Below, piece by piece: positions 46,569 to 55,822 of a DNA stretch of 64,000 nt. Numbering within the stretch: position 1 is the first letter of the stretch; every line of letters begins with the position of its first letter. The notes under the pieces are model-generated. The model had not been told where the DNA came from and made no database searches. It saw only the letters and a list, made by a program, of their open reading frames with translations. Both the position numbers and the translations under genes were made by a program. Source of the stretch: Commensalibacter oyaizuii (lineage in GTDB: Bacteria; Pseudomonadota; Alphaproteobacteria; Acetobacterales; Acetobacteraceae); NCBI RefSeq assembly GCF_029953265.1, contig NZ_JASBAO010000001.1, positions 558,001-622,000 of the forward strand, written 5' to 3'.

Positions 46569-47216
46569 ATGAATCACTCTCACTTTGATTTTGCTCAGGC
46601 ACGACAGAATATGGTTGAAAATCAACTTCGTCCTGCTGATGTAAATAATACCCAACTCATTGAAATCATGCGTGCGTTACCTCGTGAGGAATGCGTTGAT
46701 GACTCTCAACGCGAAATTGCATATGCTGATATTAATATTCCTCTGACCCAAGAACGTTTTCTAAGTGAGCCTCGAGTAGTTGCCCGATTGGTTCAGCTTG
46801 CAGAAATCATTCCTGATCAAAAAATATTAATTATAGGGGCTAGTACTGGGTATTTGGCTGCAATTGCTTTCTTGTTGAAAGCAAAAACATTCGCAGTTGA
46901 GCAAAACGAGCAACTTTCAACAAAAGGGAAAGCTTTTTGCCAGAAATATGCATGTAATGTTCACTGGCATATGGGCAAGCTGTCTGATGGTTTTCCGGAA
47001 CAAGATTCTTTTAATACAATAATTATCGATGGTGCTATAACCGATATTCCTCGATCATTAATTGATCAATTGGCTATGAATGGACAGATAGTGACTGTCT
47101 TAAAACAAGAGGGACAAGCCAGTTATGCCACCATTATCAAAAAAACAACCAATGGATTGACAACGCGCCGATGCTTTTACGCAAGTTTACCCCTTTTACC
47201 CGAGTTAAAAAATTAA
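46569..47216 (+). CDS. PCMT-like methyltransferase-fold protein upstream of tolC
   Basis: 215 residues related to protein-L-isoaspartate O-methyltransferase (PCMT). The N-terminus ARQNMVENQLRPADV and the segment ERFLSEPRVVARLVQLAEI match the alphaproteobacterial PCMT-like group found before tolC. The SAM-binding motif I reads ILIIGASTGYLAAI, lacking the usual acidic residue and the E/D-x-G-x-G-x-G pattern, and the substrate loop of true PCMT is not evident. It may therefore not be a repair methyltransferase. 73 bp before tolC. Confidence 0.75.
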   Translation: MNHSHFDFAQARQNMVENQLRPADVNNTQLIEIMRALPREECVDDSQREIAYADINIPLTQERFLSEPRVVARLVQLAEIIPDQKILIIGASTGYLAAIAFLLKAKTFAVEQNEQLSTKGKAFCQKYACNVHWHMGKLSDGFPEQDSFNTIIIDGAITDIPRSLIDQLAMNGQIVTVLKQEGQASYATIIKKTTNGLTTRRCFYASLPLLPELKN

Positions 47217-47289
47217 TAAAACCATTTTCTTTTGTTTATTACTTTGATAGTAGATATCGCATTAGAGATTTTGATAGAAGGTCGTTGTC

Positions 47290-48756
47290 ATGTTAAATTG
47301 TCGGTACTTAGGGATTAGTTTGCTTACTTTTTTAGTAAGTTCAACAGCTTGGGCACAAAATTATGATGGCTCAGGATCACCAAATTTTGTACCACATACC
47401 TTAGAAGAAGCACTGGCTACAGCCTATCTTACGAACCCTGAGCTTCAACAAGAACGGGCAACGTTAAGAGCAACTGACGAAAACGTTTCAACAGCCCATG
47501 CTGGTTGGCGACCAACTATCCAAACCAACCTTGCTGGTTCCATCGGTAATATGACCAATACATCTGTTGGACAAGCACAGACTATAGATCCAAATACAGG
47601 ACGCGTTGTTAGAGGTGACTATGTTCAAAAAGCAAGAGGTCAATTGGGATATAATGCTGGGGTAACTTTATCGCAGCCAATTTATCAAGGCGGAAAAACA
47701 ACAGCACAAACGCACCAAGCTATAAACCAAGTAATGGCCGAACGGGCAAAATTACTATCAACAGAACAACAAATTTTCCAAAAAGTTGTGCAGGCGTATG
47801 TTGGTGTTATCCAAGGACAACAACTATTACAAATTAATATTAATAACGAAAAAGTTCTAAGCGAGCAGGTTAAAGCAACACATCAACGCTTTAAACTGGG
47901 CGAAATCACTCGTACTGACACAGCCCAAGCAGAAGGTGCTCTGGCTTCTGCAAGAGCACAACGTCAAACTGCTGAAGGTGCATTAAGAGAAGCACAAGCA
48001 AACTATGCCCAAGTTGTTGGCATTGCACCTCCACCCAATTTAACCCCACCCCAACCTTTAGTTTTACCTGTAAAAACAGAACAAGAAGCCATAGCAATTG
48101 CGACATCAAATAATCCAGATGTTATTACTGCACTCTTTACAGAAGCAGCTCAAAAAGCAGCTGTCAATGTTGCGATCTCTGCCCTTATGCCCAAAGTAAA
48201 TGCACAACTCACTTATCAAAGAACAGCCAATCAAGGGACAGGAAATTACGAAACCGATAATAAAATGGGTACGTTACAAATGACTCTTCCTATTTATCAA
48301 AGTGGTTCTGAATACTCTGCTGTACGACAAGCCCGCCAACAAGCACAAGCAGCGCATAAACAAGTGGATGCACAACGTCGTGCTGCAATGCAACTGGCAT
48401 CCAGTAACTGGCAAAAATTACAGGCTGCAAAAGCTTCTATCGCAAGTAATCGATCTTCTATCGCTGCGAATATTGTTGCTTTGGCTGGCGTGGAAAAACA
48501 AGTGGTGGTTGGAACCAGTACAACATTGGAAATGTTGCAACAACAACAAAGTTTACTTAACTCTCAAACTGCTTTAATCCAAAATCTGAGTACGATGGTT
48601 ACTGCATCTTATGATGTAGCGGCCGCTATGGGGCGTCTTACGGCACAAGACTTGAAATTAAACGTACCACATTATGATTATACCGCCTATTATAACGCCG
48701 TTAAAAACAGATGGTGGGGCATTAACGACTATGCACAAGACCAACCTGGACGTTAG
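47290..48756 (+). CDS. tolC: TolC family outer membrane protein
   Basis: Outer-membrane channel for type I secretion and RND efflux. 488 residues with a signal peptide (cleavage near AWA-Q, residue 22), then the duplicated helix-strand-helix architecture: TLEEALATAYLTNPELQQERA, GVTLSQPIYQGGKTTAQ and, in the second half, ATSNNPDVITALFTEAAQKA and LQMTLPIYQSGSEYSAV. Length and repeats fit TolC rather than a CusC-type lipoprotein. No efflux pump genes are adjacent. valS follows after 46 bp. Confidence 0.93.
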   Translation: MLNCRYLGISLLTFLVSSTAWAQNYDGSGSPNFVPHTLEEALATAYLTNPELQQERATLRATDENVSTAHAGWRPTIQTNLAGSIGNMTNTSVGQAQTIDPNTGRVVRGDYVQKARGQLGYNAGVTLSQPIYQGGKTTAQTHQAINQVMAERAKLLSTEQQIFQKVVQAYVGVIQGQQLLQININNEKVLSEQVKATHQRFKLGEITRTDTAQAEGALASARAQRQTAEGALREAQANYAQVVGIAPPPNLTPPQPLVLPVKTEQEAIAIATSNNPDVITALFTEAAQKAAVNVAISALMPKVNAQLTYQRTANQGTGNYETDNKMGTLQMTLPIYQSGSEYSAVRQARQQAQAAHKQVDAQRRAAMQLASSNWQKLQAAKASIASNRSSIAANIVALAGVEKQVVVGTSTTLEMLQQQQSLLNSQTALIQNLSTMVTASYDVAAAMGRLTAQDLKLNVPHYDYTAYYNAVKNRWWGINDYAQDQPGR

Positions 48757-48802
48757 TATTCTTTTCATTACATATCCTTTTAATATTTAAAATATTGTAC
48801 CT

Positions 48803-51484
48803 ATGTCAGACAAAAAATTTACGCCTTCTGCTGTTGAAAATGATCTATATCAGATTTGGGAGGAGGCAGGTTTTTTCTCTGCACATCCTGAAGATAACAA
48901 CAAAAAACCATTTGCTATTATGATCCCCCCACCAAATGTAACAGGTACATTACATATTGGGCATGCCTTAACCATGACATTGCAAGACACCTTAATTCGT
49001 TGGCGTCGAATGCAAGGATATGACACCTTATGGCAGCCAGGAACAGATCATGCTGGGATTTCAGCCCAATTAGTTGTTGATCGTAAATTAAATGAACAAG
49101 GAATTGATCGTAAAACAATTGGACGCAAAAAATTTATAGACCATGTTTGGCAATGGAAAGCCGAATCAGGTGGAGAAATTACAAAGCAACTCCGACGTCT
49201 GGGGGCTTCACTAGATTGGCAGCGTGAACGCTTTACAATGGATGAAGGATTATCAGAAGCTGTCAAAAAAGTTTTCGTTACCCTTTATCGAGAAGGGTTG
49301 ATTTATCAAGATAAGCGATTAGTAAATTGGGATCCCAATTTCCGTTCAGCAGTTTCTGATTTAGAAGTTGAAAACAAGGAAGTTAATGGAAGCCTTTGGT
49401 ATATACGATATCCCATTGAAAACAGCACTGATGAATTTATTACCATTGCCACCACCCGCCCTGAAACAATGTTGGGTGATGTCGCTGTTGCCGTCCATCC
49501 AGAGAATGAACGATATAAAAACCTTATTGGTAAAATGATCGTTTTGCCCCTAACTGGTCGCATAATCCCCATCATTGCAGATGAGTATTCTGACCCTGAA
49601 AAAGGAACAGGTGCAGTAAAAATTACACCGGCTCATGACTTTAATGACTTTGAAGTTGGTAAAAGACACAATTTAAAACTAATTACGATCTTAGATGAAA
49701 GTGCTGCTATTGATCTAAGCGAGCTTGAGGTTGGTGAGCAATCTGAGTTTGTTAAATCTTTAGCAGGGCTTCCTCGTGATAAAGCAAGGAAAAAAATTCT
49801 TGCTGAACTCGAAAAACTTGGCCTATTAGAGAAAATTGAACCGCACAAAAATCAAGTTCCCCATGCCGAACGAGGCGGGGCGATTATTGAGCCAAGGCTG
49901 ACCACCCAATGGTACTGCGATGCAAAGACACTTGCAAAACCAGCAATTGAAGCCGTGCAAACAGGGAAGATTAAATTTGTTCCTAAACAATGGGAAAATA
50001 CATTTTTCTCATGGATGAGGGATCTGCAACCTTGGTGTATCAGCCGACAATTATGGTGGGGGCATCAAATACCTGCATGGTATGGACCAGATAATACTGT
50101 ATTTGTTGCCTACGATGAAAAGGAAGCAAAAGAACAAGCTTTTAACCATTACGGTAAAGAAGAAATATTACGTCGCGATGAAGATGTTTTAGATACTTGG
50201 TTTTCTTCTGCTTTATGGCCATTTTCAACTCAAGGTTGGCCAAATCAAACCGCAGAGTTGAACCGTTATTATCCAGGAAACGTTTTAATTACTGGATTTG
50301 ATATCATTTTCTTCTGGGTGGCCAGAATGATGATGATGGGAATGCACTTTATGAAAGACGTTCCTTTTGAGACAGTTTATTTGCATGGATTGGTTCGTGA
50401 CGAAAAAGGGCAGAAAATGTCCAAAACTAAGGGAAATGGAATTGATCCCTTAGAAGTCATTGAAGAATTCGGCGCAGATGCAATGCGCTTTACAGTATGC
50501 GCTTTGACCGGACCAGGTCGGGATATCAAGCTTGGCAAAAGACGTATTGAGGAATACCGTTCTTTTATAACCAAATTATGGAATGCGGCACGTTTTTGCG
50601 AGATGAATGAAGTCCATTACGATGCTAAATTCTCTATTAACGATGTTAAACTTGCTTTAAATCGATGGATTCTGGGCGAGTTATCAAAAGCAATCGAAAA
50701 TGCTACTGCTGCTTTAGAATCTTTTCGTTATGATGAGTATGCATCTGTTTGCTATCACTTCACTTGGGACAAATTTTGTGATTGGTTCCTTGAATTTGCA
50801 AAATCAGCTTTTCAAAATGCTGATCGCACAGTTGTTCACGAAACCCGTGCTGTGGCGGGAATTGTATTAAAAACCTTATTACAAATTCTTCACCCAGTTA
50901 TTCCCTTTGTTACAGAAACCCTATGGGCAGAATTTAAATTTGGACGTAAGGGGTCATTAATGGTTTCTGAATGGCCAAAGGCTGCATCTTTTACGTCCGT
51001 AATTACAGATGATTCGACTGCTGAAATAAATTGGGCAATTAAATTTATTTCAGAAATAAGAACACTGCGCGCAGAAATGAATGTACCACCAGCTAAGTTC
51101 ATTCCAGCGCTTTTAAAAGATGCAAATCAACAGACCGTTCATTATGCAACCGTATGGGCTGATGCCATCAGACGTATGGCAAGAATCGATACTATTAAAC
51201 CTCTTATTGATTCTATTCCACAAGGATCTGCCCAAGCTATTATTAATGAGGCGACCGTTATCTTACCTTTGGGCGACATCATTGATATAGAAGAAGAGAA
51301 AAAACGATTAACTAAGGAATTAGCAAAAACTTCTGATGAGATTGAGAAATTAAATACCAAATTATCAAATGAAAACTTCTTGGCAAAAGCACGCCCTGAC
51401 GTTATTCAAGAAAGTCGTGGTCGGTTGGCTGAATTAACCAACGACCAACATCGCATTCAAAACGCCTTAAAACATTTTGAATAA
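48803..51484 (+). CDS. valS: Valyl-tRNA synthetase
   Basis: Class I aminoacyl-tRNA synthetase. 893 residues: PPPNVTGTLHIGHALT with the HIGH motif (51-54), an editing domain (TTRPETMLGDVAVAVHP), KMSKTKGN (538-545; Thr in place of the usual Ser of KMSKS), anticodon-binding helices, and a C-terminal coiled coil (IDIEEEKKRLTKEL) that contacts the tRNA. Length is normal. A strong hairpin lies just after the stop. Confidence 0.97.
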   Translation: MSDKKFTPSAVENDLYQIWEEAGFFSAHPEDNNKKPFAIMIPPPNVTGTLHIGHALTMTLQDTLIRWRRMQGYDTLWQPGTDHAGISAQLVVDRKLNEQGIDRKTIGRKKFIDHVWQWKAESGGEITKQLRRLGASLDWQRERFTMDEGLSEAVKKVFVTLYREGLIYQDKRLVNWDPNFRSAVSDLEVENKEVNGSLWYIRYPIENSTDEFITIATTRPETMLGDVAVAVHPENERYKNLIGKMIVLPLTGRIIPIIADEYSDPEKGTGAVKITPAHDFNDFEVGKRHNLKLITILDESAAIDLSELEVGEQSEFVKSLAGLPRDKARKKILAELEKLGLLEKIEPHKNQVPHAERGGAIIEPRLTTQWYCDAKTLAKPAIEAVQTGKIKFVPKQWENTFFSWMRDLQPWCISRQLWWGHQIPAWYGPDNTVFVAYDEKEAKEQAFNHYGKEEILRRDEDVLDTWFSSALWPFSTQGWPNQTAELNRYYPGNVLITGFDIIFFWVARMMMMGMHFMKDVPFETVYLHGLVRDEKGQKMSKTKGNGIDPLEVIEEFGADAMRFTVCALTGPGRDIKLGKRRIEEYRSFITKLWNAARFCEMNEVHYDAKFSINDVKLALNRWILGELSKAIENATAALESFRYDEYASVCYHFTWDKFCDWFLEFAKSAFQNADRTVVHETRAVAGIVLKTLLQILHPVIPFVTETLWAEFKFGRKGSLMVSEWPKAASFTSVITDDSTAEINWAIKFISEIRTLRAEMNVPPAKFIPALLKDANQQTVHYATVWADAIRRMARIDTIKPLIDSIPQGSAQAIINEATVILPLGDIIDIEEEKKRLTKELAKTSDEIEKLNTKLSNENFLAKARPDVIQESRGRLAELTNDQHRIQNALKHFE

Positions 51485-51493
51485 TAATTCAAA

Positions 51494-51522
51494 AAATGCT
51501 GTAGAGTAATTCTACAGCATTT
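51494..51522 (+). terminator. Hairpin terminator after valS
   Basis: Perfect 12-bp stem (AAATGCTGTAGA, 51494-51505, with 51511-51522) and a 5-nt loop, 10 bp after the valS stop. The distal arm ends ATTT and is followed by mixed sequence, so the U-tract is weak; still the most likely end of the valS transcript. Confidence 0.65.
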
Positions 51523-51615
51523 AACGATTTCTCTCTTATATTTTCCTGAAAACTTTAGTATTTTAACTGATATGCAGACGGTATCTTATCACTTTAACCG
51601 TTTTTAGGAAAAAAA

Positions 51616-52173
51616 ATGAAACAACAAACAAATTCAACCTCTATAGAGACCATCGTTTTTGGTGGTGGGTGTTTCTGGTGCGTTGAGGCAATGTTAAAGA
51701 ATTTTCAACACATTCACGCAATTCAACCAGGTTACGCAGGCGGTCATACGTTAAATCCGACTTATAAGGAAGTATATACCGATACAACAGGGCATGCAGA
51801 AGTTGTTAAGGTAACATTCGATAACTCTGGAATTTCACTGGAGGATCTGCTGCGTTTATTTTTTCTGATCCACGACCCAACCACTTTAAATGCTCAAGGT
51901 CATGATAAGGGAACGCGCTATCGTTCAATTATTTTACCAGCAACAAAACAACAAGAAGAGTCGGCAGTTTTTATTAAAAATGAAATAACCAAATCCAAAA
52001 TTTGGGAGAACCCCATCGTAACAGAGATAAAATTGCTGGATCATTTTTACCCTGCTGAAAAGGAACATGAAAACTATTTTGAATTGCACCCCGAAGTTGC
52101 TTATTGCCAAGCAGTTATTGCCCCCAAGGTGCTAAAAGTTAGAAAAGAATTCTCTGATTATTTAAAAAAATAA
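51616..52173 (+). CDS. msrA: Peptide methionine-S-sulfoxide reductase
   Basis: Repairs oxidised methionine (S-epimer). 185 residues with the catalytic motif GGGCFWCVEAM (Cys19), GYAGGHTLNPTYKEVYTDTTGHAEVV (key GYAGG and GHAEVV), the DPTTLNAQGHDKGTRYRS region that holds the substrate, and a Cys in AYCQAVIAPK near the C-terminus that could resolve the sulfenate. Ribosome site AGGAAAAAAA. Convergent with the ABC ATPase 2 bp away. Confidence 0.95.
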   Translation: MKQQTNSTSIETIVFGGGCFWCVEAMLKNFQHIHAIQPGYAGGHTLNPTYKEVYTDTTGHAEVVKVTFDNSGISLEDLLRLFFLIHDPTTLNAQGHDKGTRYRSIILPATKQQEESAVFIKNEITKSKIWENPIVTEIKLLDHFYPAEKEHENYFELHPEVAYCQAVIAPKVLKVRKEFSDYLKK

Positions 52174-52175
52174 TT

Positions 52176-53498
52176 TTATTCCCGAACCGTTTTGTCATCT
52201 TCGTCCAAGAAGAATTGATCGGACTCTTCATCAAAGTCGAATATCTCGGCATAACGTGCCCAACCAATGATGGTTGACAACGTGTGTCGAGCATATTCAG
52301 GAGACATTGTATCTTTCAACTCGTCTCTGAATCGCTCGGCACTGGCCTTATGATTTCCCCGTTCATCTAATACATTACGAATGGAACGAATAAGAGCTAT
52401 GTTCTTTACAATTGTTTTTCTAAATATGTCTTTACGGTCATCAATTTCAGAATTTACCAGCTGTTTTCCTAGTTCAGTCAGGGTGATATCCCCTTCAGCA
52501 ACATCAGCAAATTCCAAAATTTGCAGTGTTTCCCCAATAGGCAGCAAATCATCCAGTTCCATCTGTAAGCTTTGCGCTAGTTTGGGCAAATCTGCACGAC
52601 CCAAATAAGGTTCAGCTTGCAAAGCCTCAAGCATCCCAATCATTAAGTTCATTGACATACGGGGCAGGGCTTGAAAGCCTTTTTGATCGTTTGCTTGGGC
52701 ATTCAACGTGTTTAAATTTGTAGTCGGATCACGATGTGTCATCAATGTATAAACATGGTCAACGAATTGACGAAACGCTGCATTTTCCCTGTTACGAGGG
52801 TGGGGGAATTTAACTTCCAATTCATGAACAACCCGACCTGGATTTGAAGAGAAGATTAATATGCGATCACACATTAAAACAGCTTCTTCAATATTATGGG
52901 TAACCATTAACATTGATTTAACAGGAAGTTTTTGTTCCATCCATAAGTCAATCAAATCCGTTCTAAGATTTTCGGCAGTCAATACATCCAACGCCGAGAA
53001 GGCTTCATCCATTAACAATAAATCAGGATGCACCACTAGGGCTCGGGCCAGACCAACCCGTTGACGCATACCTCCAGATAATTCCTTTGGGTATGCTTTT
53101 TCATATCCCCCAAGACCGATCAAATCAATTGCATCCTCGGCCAATTGTTCACGTTCTTTACGGGCAACACCTTTGGCCTCTAATCCTAACTGCACATTGT
53201 CTTGCACGGTCAACCAAGGAAATAAAGCAAAAGATTGAAAAACCATCGCAATCCCCTCAGCAGGGCCTGACAATAATTTATCCTTCCATTTCACCTCTCC
53301 TTGGGTGGGGGTAAGTAATCCTGCCATAATACGCAATAATGTTGACTTACCAGAACCAGAACGTCCCAACAATCCAACAATCTCGCCTGTTTTAATGGTG
53401 ATATTGACATCATCCAAAACAACCAATTGGGAATTATTGTCTTTTGGATAGGCCTGTTGACAATTTTTAATTTGAACTAGAATTTCTTGATTATTCAT
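52176..53498 (-). CDS. NitT/TauT-type ABC transporter ATP-binding protein with AAA-associated C-terminal domain
   Basis: 440 residues. The ATPase core has Walker A GRSGSGKS (45-52), Q-loop VFQSF, signature LSGGM (140-144) and Walker B LLMDE (161-165). The extra C-terminal part (about 280-425, MSMNLMIGMLEALQAEP, LPIGETLQILEFADV) matches the AAA-associated domain of anion-type ABC ATPases and may sense substrate or regulate activity. It follows its permease by 12 bp. No substrate-binding protein is encoded beside it, so the substrate is open (nitrate, sulfonate and bicarbonate are transported by relatives). Confidence 0.9.
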   Translation of the reverse strand: MNNQEILVQIKNCQQAYPKDNNSQLVVLDDVNITIKTGEIVGLLGRSGSGKSTLLRIMAGLLTPTQGEVKWKDKLLSGPAEGIAMVFQSFALFPWLTVQDNVQLGLEAKGVARKEREQLAEDAIDLIGLGGYEKAYPKELSGGMRQRVGLARALVVHPDLLLMDEAFSALDVLTAENLRTDLIDLWMEQKLPVKSMLMVTHNIEEAVLMCDRILIFSSNPGRVVHELEVKFPHPRNRENAAFRQFVDHVYTLMTHRDPTTNLNTLNAQANDQKGFQALPRMSMNLMIGMLEALQAEPYLGRADLPKLAQSLQMELDDLLPIGETLQILEFADVAEGDITLTELGKQLVNSEIDDRKDIFRKTIVKNIALIRSIRNVLDERGNHKASAERFRDELKDTMSPEYARHTLSTIIGWARYAEIFDFDEESDQFFLDEDDKTVRE

Positions 53499-53510
53499 AA
53501 AAACATTCCC

Positions 53511-55241
53511 TTACGACAAGGACAAACGGCGTTGAGCATAGTCATACAAAGGATGCCAAACAACACGATTAAACAAAATAACAAATGTCGACATGACAAT
53601 CATTCCCAAACCAACTTTAAAGCCATTGCCATCATTAGTTGCCTGAGCAATATACGCCCCTAAACCTTCGGCCTCTAGCGTTGTTGATCCCCAACTGACC
53701 AATTCAGCAGCAATAGAAGCATTCCAAGCTCCACCAAAAGCAGTTAAAGCCCCCGTAACGTAATAAGGGAAAACTGCAGGGATCATGACTTTAAACCACC
53801 ACAACCAACCTTTAACTTTAAAATTAATGGCGACTTCTCTTAAATCACCAGGAAAAGTAGAGGCTCCCCCCACAACGTTAAAGAGAATATACCATTGAGT
53901 TCCCAAAATAATTAGTGGTGTCAACCAGATATTCGTACTTAGATGGAAATGAACAATACCCATTACGACGAAGGGGAATAACAGATTGGCCGGGAAGCTA
54001 GCCATGAATTGTGCAACAATTTGAGTAATTTTCGCATATTTCGGACGAAGTCCTAACCAAATCCCCACAGGCAACCAGATAACCGTTGCAACCCCAACCA
54101 TTACAACAACCCGTAATAATGTGATTAATCCCAATTTAAAGGCATAAATCACTTCTGATATCGAAAGCTCTGTATATACCGTAATATATATGTAATAGGC
54201 TGCACCAGCACCAATAGCGATGCACAACAACGCGTATAGTATGGTGGTTAATTGTGATCCACCACTACGGCTGAACAATGACTTACTTGATGGTTTTTTA
54301 CCTATGGGTAGTATTGCGATTTGATGACATATATCCGCAATACGATCTGTCCCCCAACGAATAAAACTGGTATTATACATCAGTCTTAATAACCAAGGGG
54401 TGGTGTCTTTTTCGGCAGCAACATTTTCAAAACGAAATTTCTCTGACCATGCAACCAAAGGCCTAAAAAGCAATTGATCATAGGCCAGAATTACCAAAAA
54501 CATCGCTGCTACTGCATAAAATATTGCATGAATATCTTTGTGATCAATCGCCGCACCAACATACGATCCAATACCTGGCAATATAATATTCGTATCCCCA
54601 ATAGTAATGGTTTCGGAATATACAATCATAAACCATCCACCAGACATGGACATCATTGTATTCCAAATTAACCCTGGTATTGCAATGGGAACCTCAACTT
54701 TCCAAAAACGTTGCCAACTGGTTAGCCCGAAACATTTTGCAGCCTCATCCAAATCACTTGGCAGCGTTTTTAGTGCCTGATACATACTGAATGTCATATT
54801 CCAGACTTGGCTAGTAAAAATAGCAAAAACTGCCGCTAATTCAGGTCCCAAGACACGACCAGGAAATAATGCCAAGAAAAAAGTAACGGTAAAAGTTAAA
54901 AACCCTAATACAGGAACGGATTGTAAAACATCCAAAATCGGAATAATGATTCTTGCTGCTCTTTTGCTTTTCGCTGCCATTGTCGCAAAAATAAACGTAA
55001 AAACAACAGAAGCAATCAATGCCAAGAACATACGCAACATTGTGCGCAATGAATATTCTGGTAAATAGGATAAATCAAGATGAATTGCCTGAGCTTGAGG
55101 CATATTCATGGGTTGTAAGATTTGCCGCGTTACAGATGCCACATAAACGCCTAATGCCATTACACAAAGAATTGTGATCACATCAAAAACGTTTGGTTTT
55201 CCACGCGCTGTAACGCTGGCGGGGATATTATCTCTTGCCAT
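53511..55241 (-). CDS. Duplicated ABC transporter permease (anion type)
   Basis: 576 residues made of two fused permease domains, each with about six membrane helices. The EAA-type coupling loops are DEAAKCFGLTSWQRFWKVEVP in the first half and REVAINFKVKGWLWWFKVMIP in the second (key EAA/REVA and P residues). This corresponds to the duplicated anion-transport permease type. It is transcribed first, with the ATPase 12 bp downstream. The two genes could form a complete membrane unit without needing separate permease subunits. Confidence 0.9.
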   Translation of the reverse strand: MARDNIPASVTARGKPNVFDVITILCVMALGVYVASVTRQILQPMNMPQAQAIHLDLSYLPEYSLRTMLRMFLALIASVVFTFIFATMAAKSKRAARIIIPILDVLQSVPVLGFLTFTVTFFLALFPGRVLGPELAAVFAIFTSQVWNMTFSMYQALKTLPSDLDEAAKCFGLTSWQRFWKVEVPIAIPGLIWNTMMSMSGGWFMIVYSETITIGDTNIILPGIGSYVGAAIDHKDIHAIFYAVAAMFLVILAYDQLLFRPLVAWSEKFRFENVAAEKDTTPWLLRLMYNTSFIRWGTDRIADICHQIAILPIGKKPSSKSLFSRSGGSQLTTILYALLCIAIGAGAAYYIYITVYTELSISEVIYAFKLGLITLLRVVVMVGVATVIWLPVGIWLGLRPKYAKITQIVAQFMASFPANLLFPFVVMGIVHFHLSTNIWLTPLIILGTQWYILFNVVGGASTFPGDLREVAINFKVKGWLWWFKVMIPAVFPYYVTGALTAFGGAWNASIAAELVSWGSTTLEAEGLGAYIAQATNDGNGFKVGLGMIVMSTFVILFNRVVWHPLYDYAQRRLSLS

Positions 55242-55332
55242 TGAACCCGCCTATGTCCTTATAGTTGAAATTTAAAGAAACGAAAAATGTATCTAAAACA
55301 AAAAGATTGGTAAGGTCTTTTATTTAGAACGA

Positions 55333-55803
55333 TTACCTTAGGATACTAGTCCCAGTACTACCAAATCCGCCAGACGATCGTTCTGTATCTTCTAAAATAT
55401 CGCTTTCCTGCCACACACCTCGAACCACAGGGGCAAGCACAGCTTGCGCAATGCGCATGCCGCGTTCAATAACAAAAGCTTCTTTGTCTGTATTTAAAAT
55501 AATAACTTTAATTTCCCCGCGGTAATCCTCATCAATCGTCCCTGGGGAGTTGGGAAGGATTATTCCGTGCTTTAATGCCAATCCAGAGCGAGGGCGAATT
55601 TGTAATTCATAGCCTGCTGGCAAAGCAATTTGTAAACCTGTTGGAATCAAAATTCTTTGTTGAGGTAACAAAGTAAGCGATTCGGTTACAGCGGCTAATA
55701 AATCCATACCTGCCGCACCAGCAGTCGCATAAGCGGGCAGAGGCAAATCTTTGGCATGTGCCAAACGTTTCACCAAAATAGTCGGGAAGGGTGTTAATGT
55801 CAT
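55333..55803 (-). CDS. dut: dUTP diphosphatase
   Basis: Hydrolyses dUTP to dUMP, keeping uracil out of DNA. The 156-residue trimeric dUTPase has all five motifs: [30 protein letters not shown] with the catalytic Asp91, RGMRIAQAV, and SSGGFGSTG at the flexible C-terminus. It lies 19 bp after coaBC on the same strand, the common dfp-dut arrangement. Confidence 0.96.
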   Translation of the reverse strand: MTLTPFPTILVKRLAHAKDLPLPAYATAGAAGMDLLAAVTESLTLLPQQRILIPTGLQIALPAGYELQIRPRSGLALKHGIILPNSPGTIDEDYRGEIKVIILNTDKEAFVIERGMRIAQAVLAPVVRGVWQESDILEDTERSSGGFGSTGTSILR

Positions 55804-55822
55804 AACATTACCCTTTCATGGT

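Noticed and set aside
48803-51484. KMSKT in ValS as a defective motif
   Set aside because: Ser to Thr at the last position is conservative; all other motifs and the length are normal.
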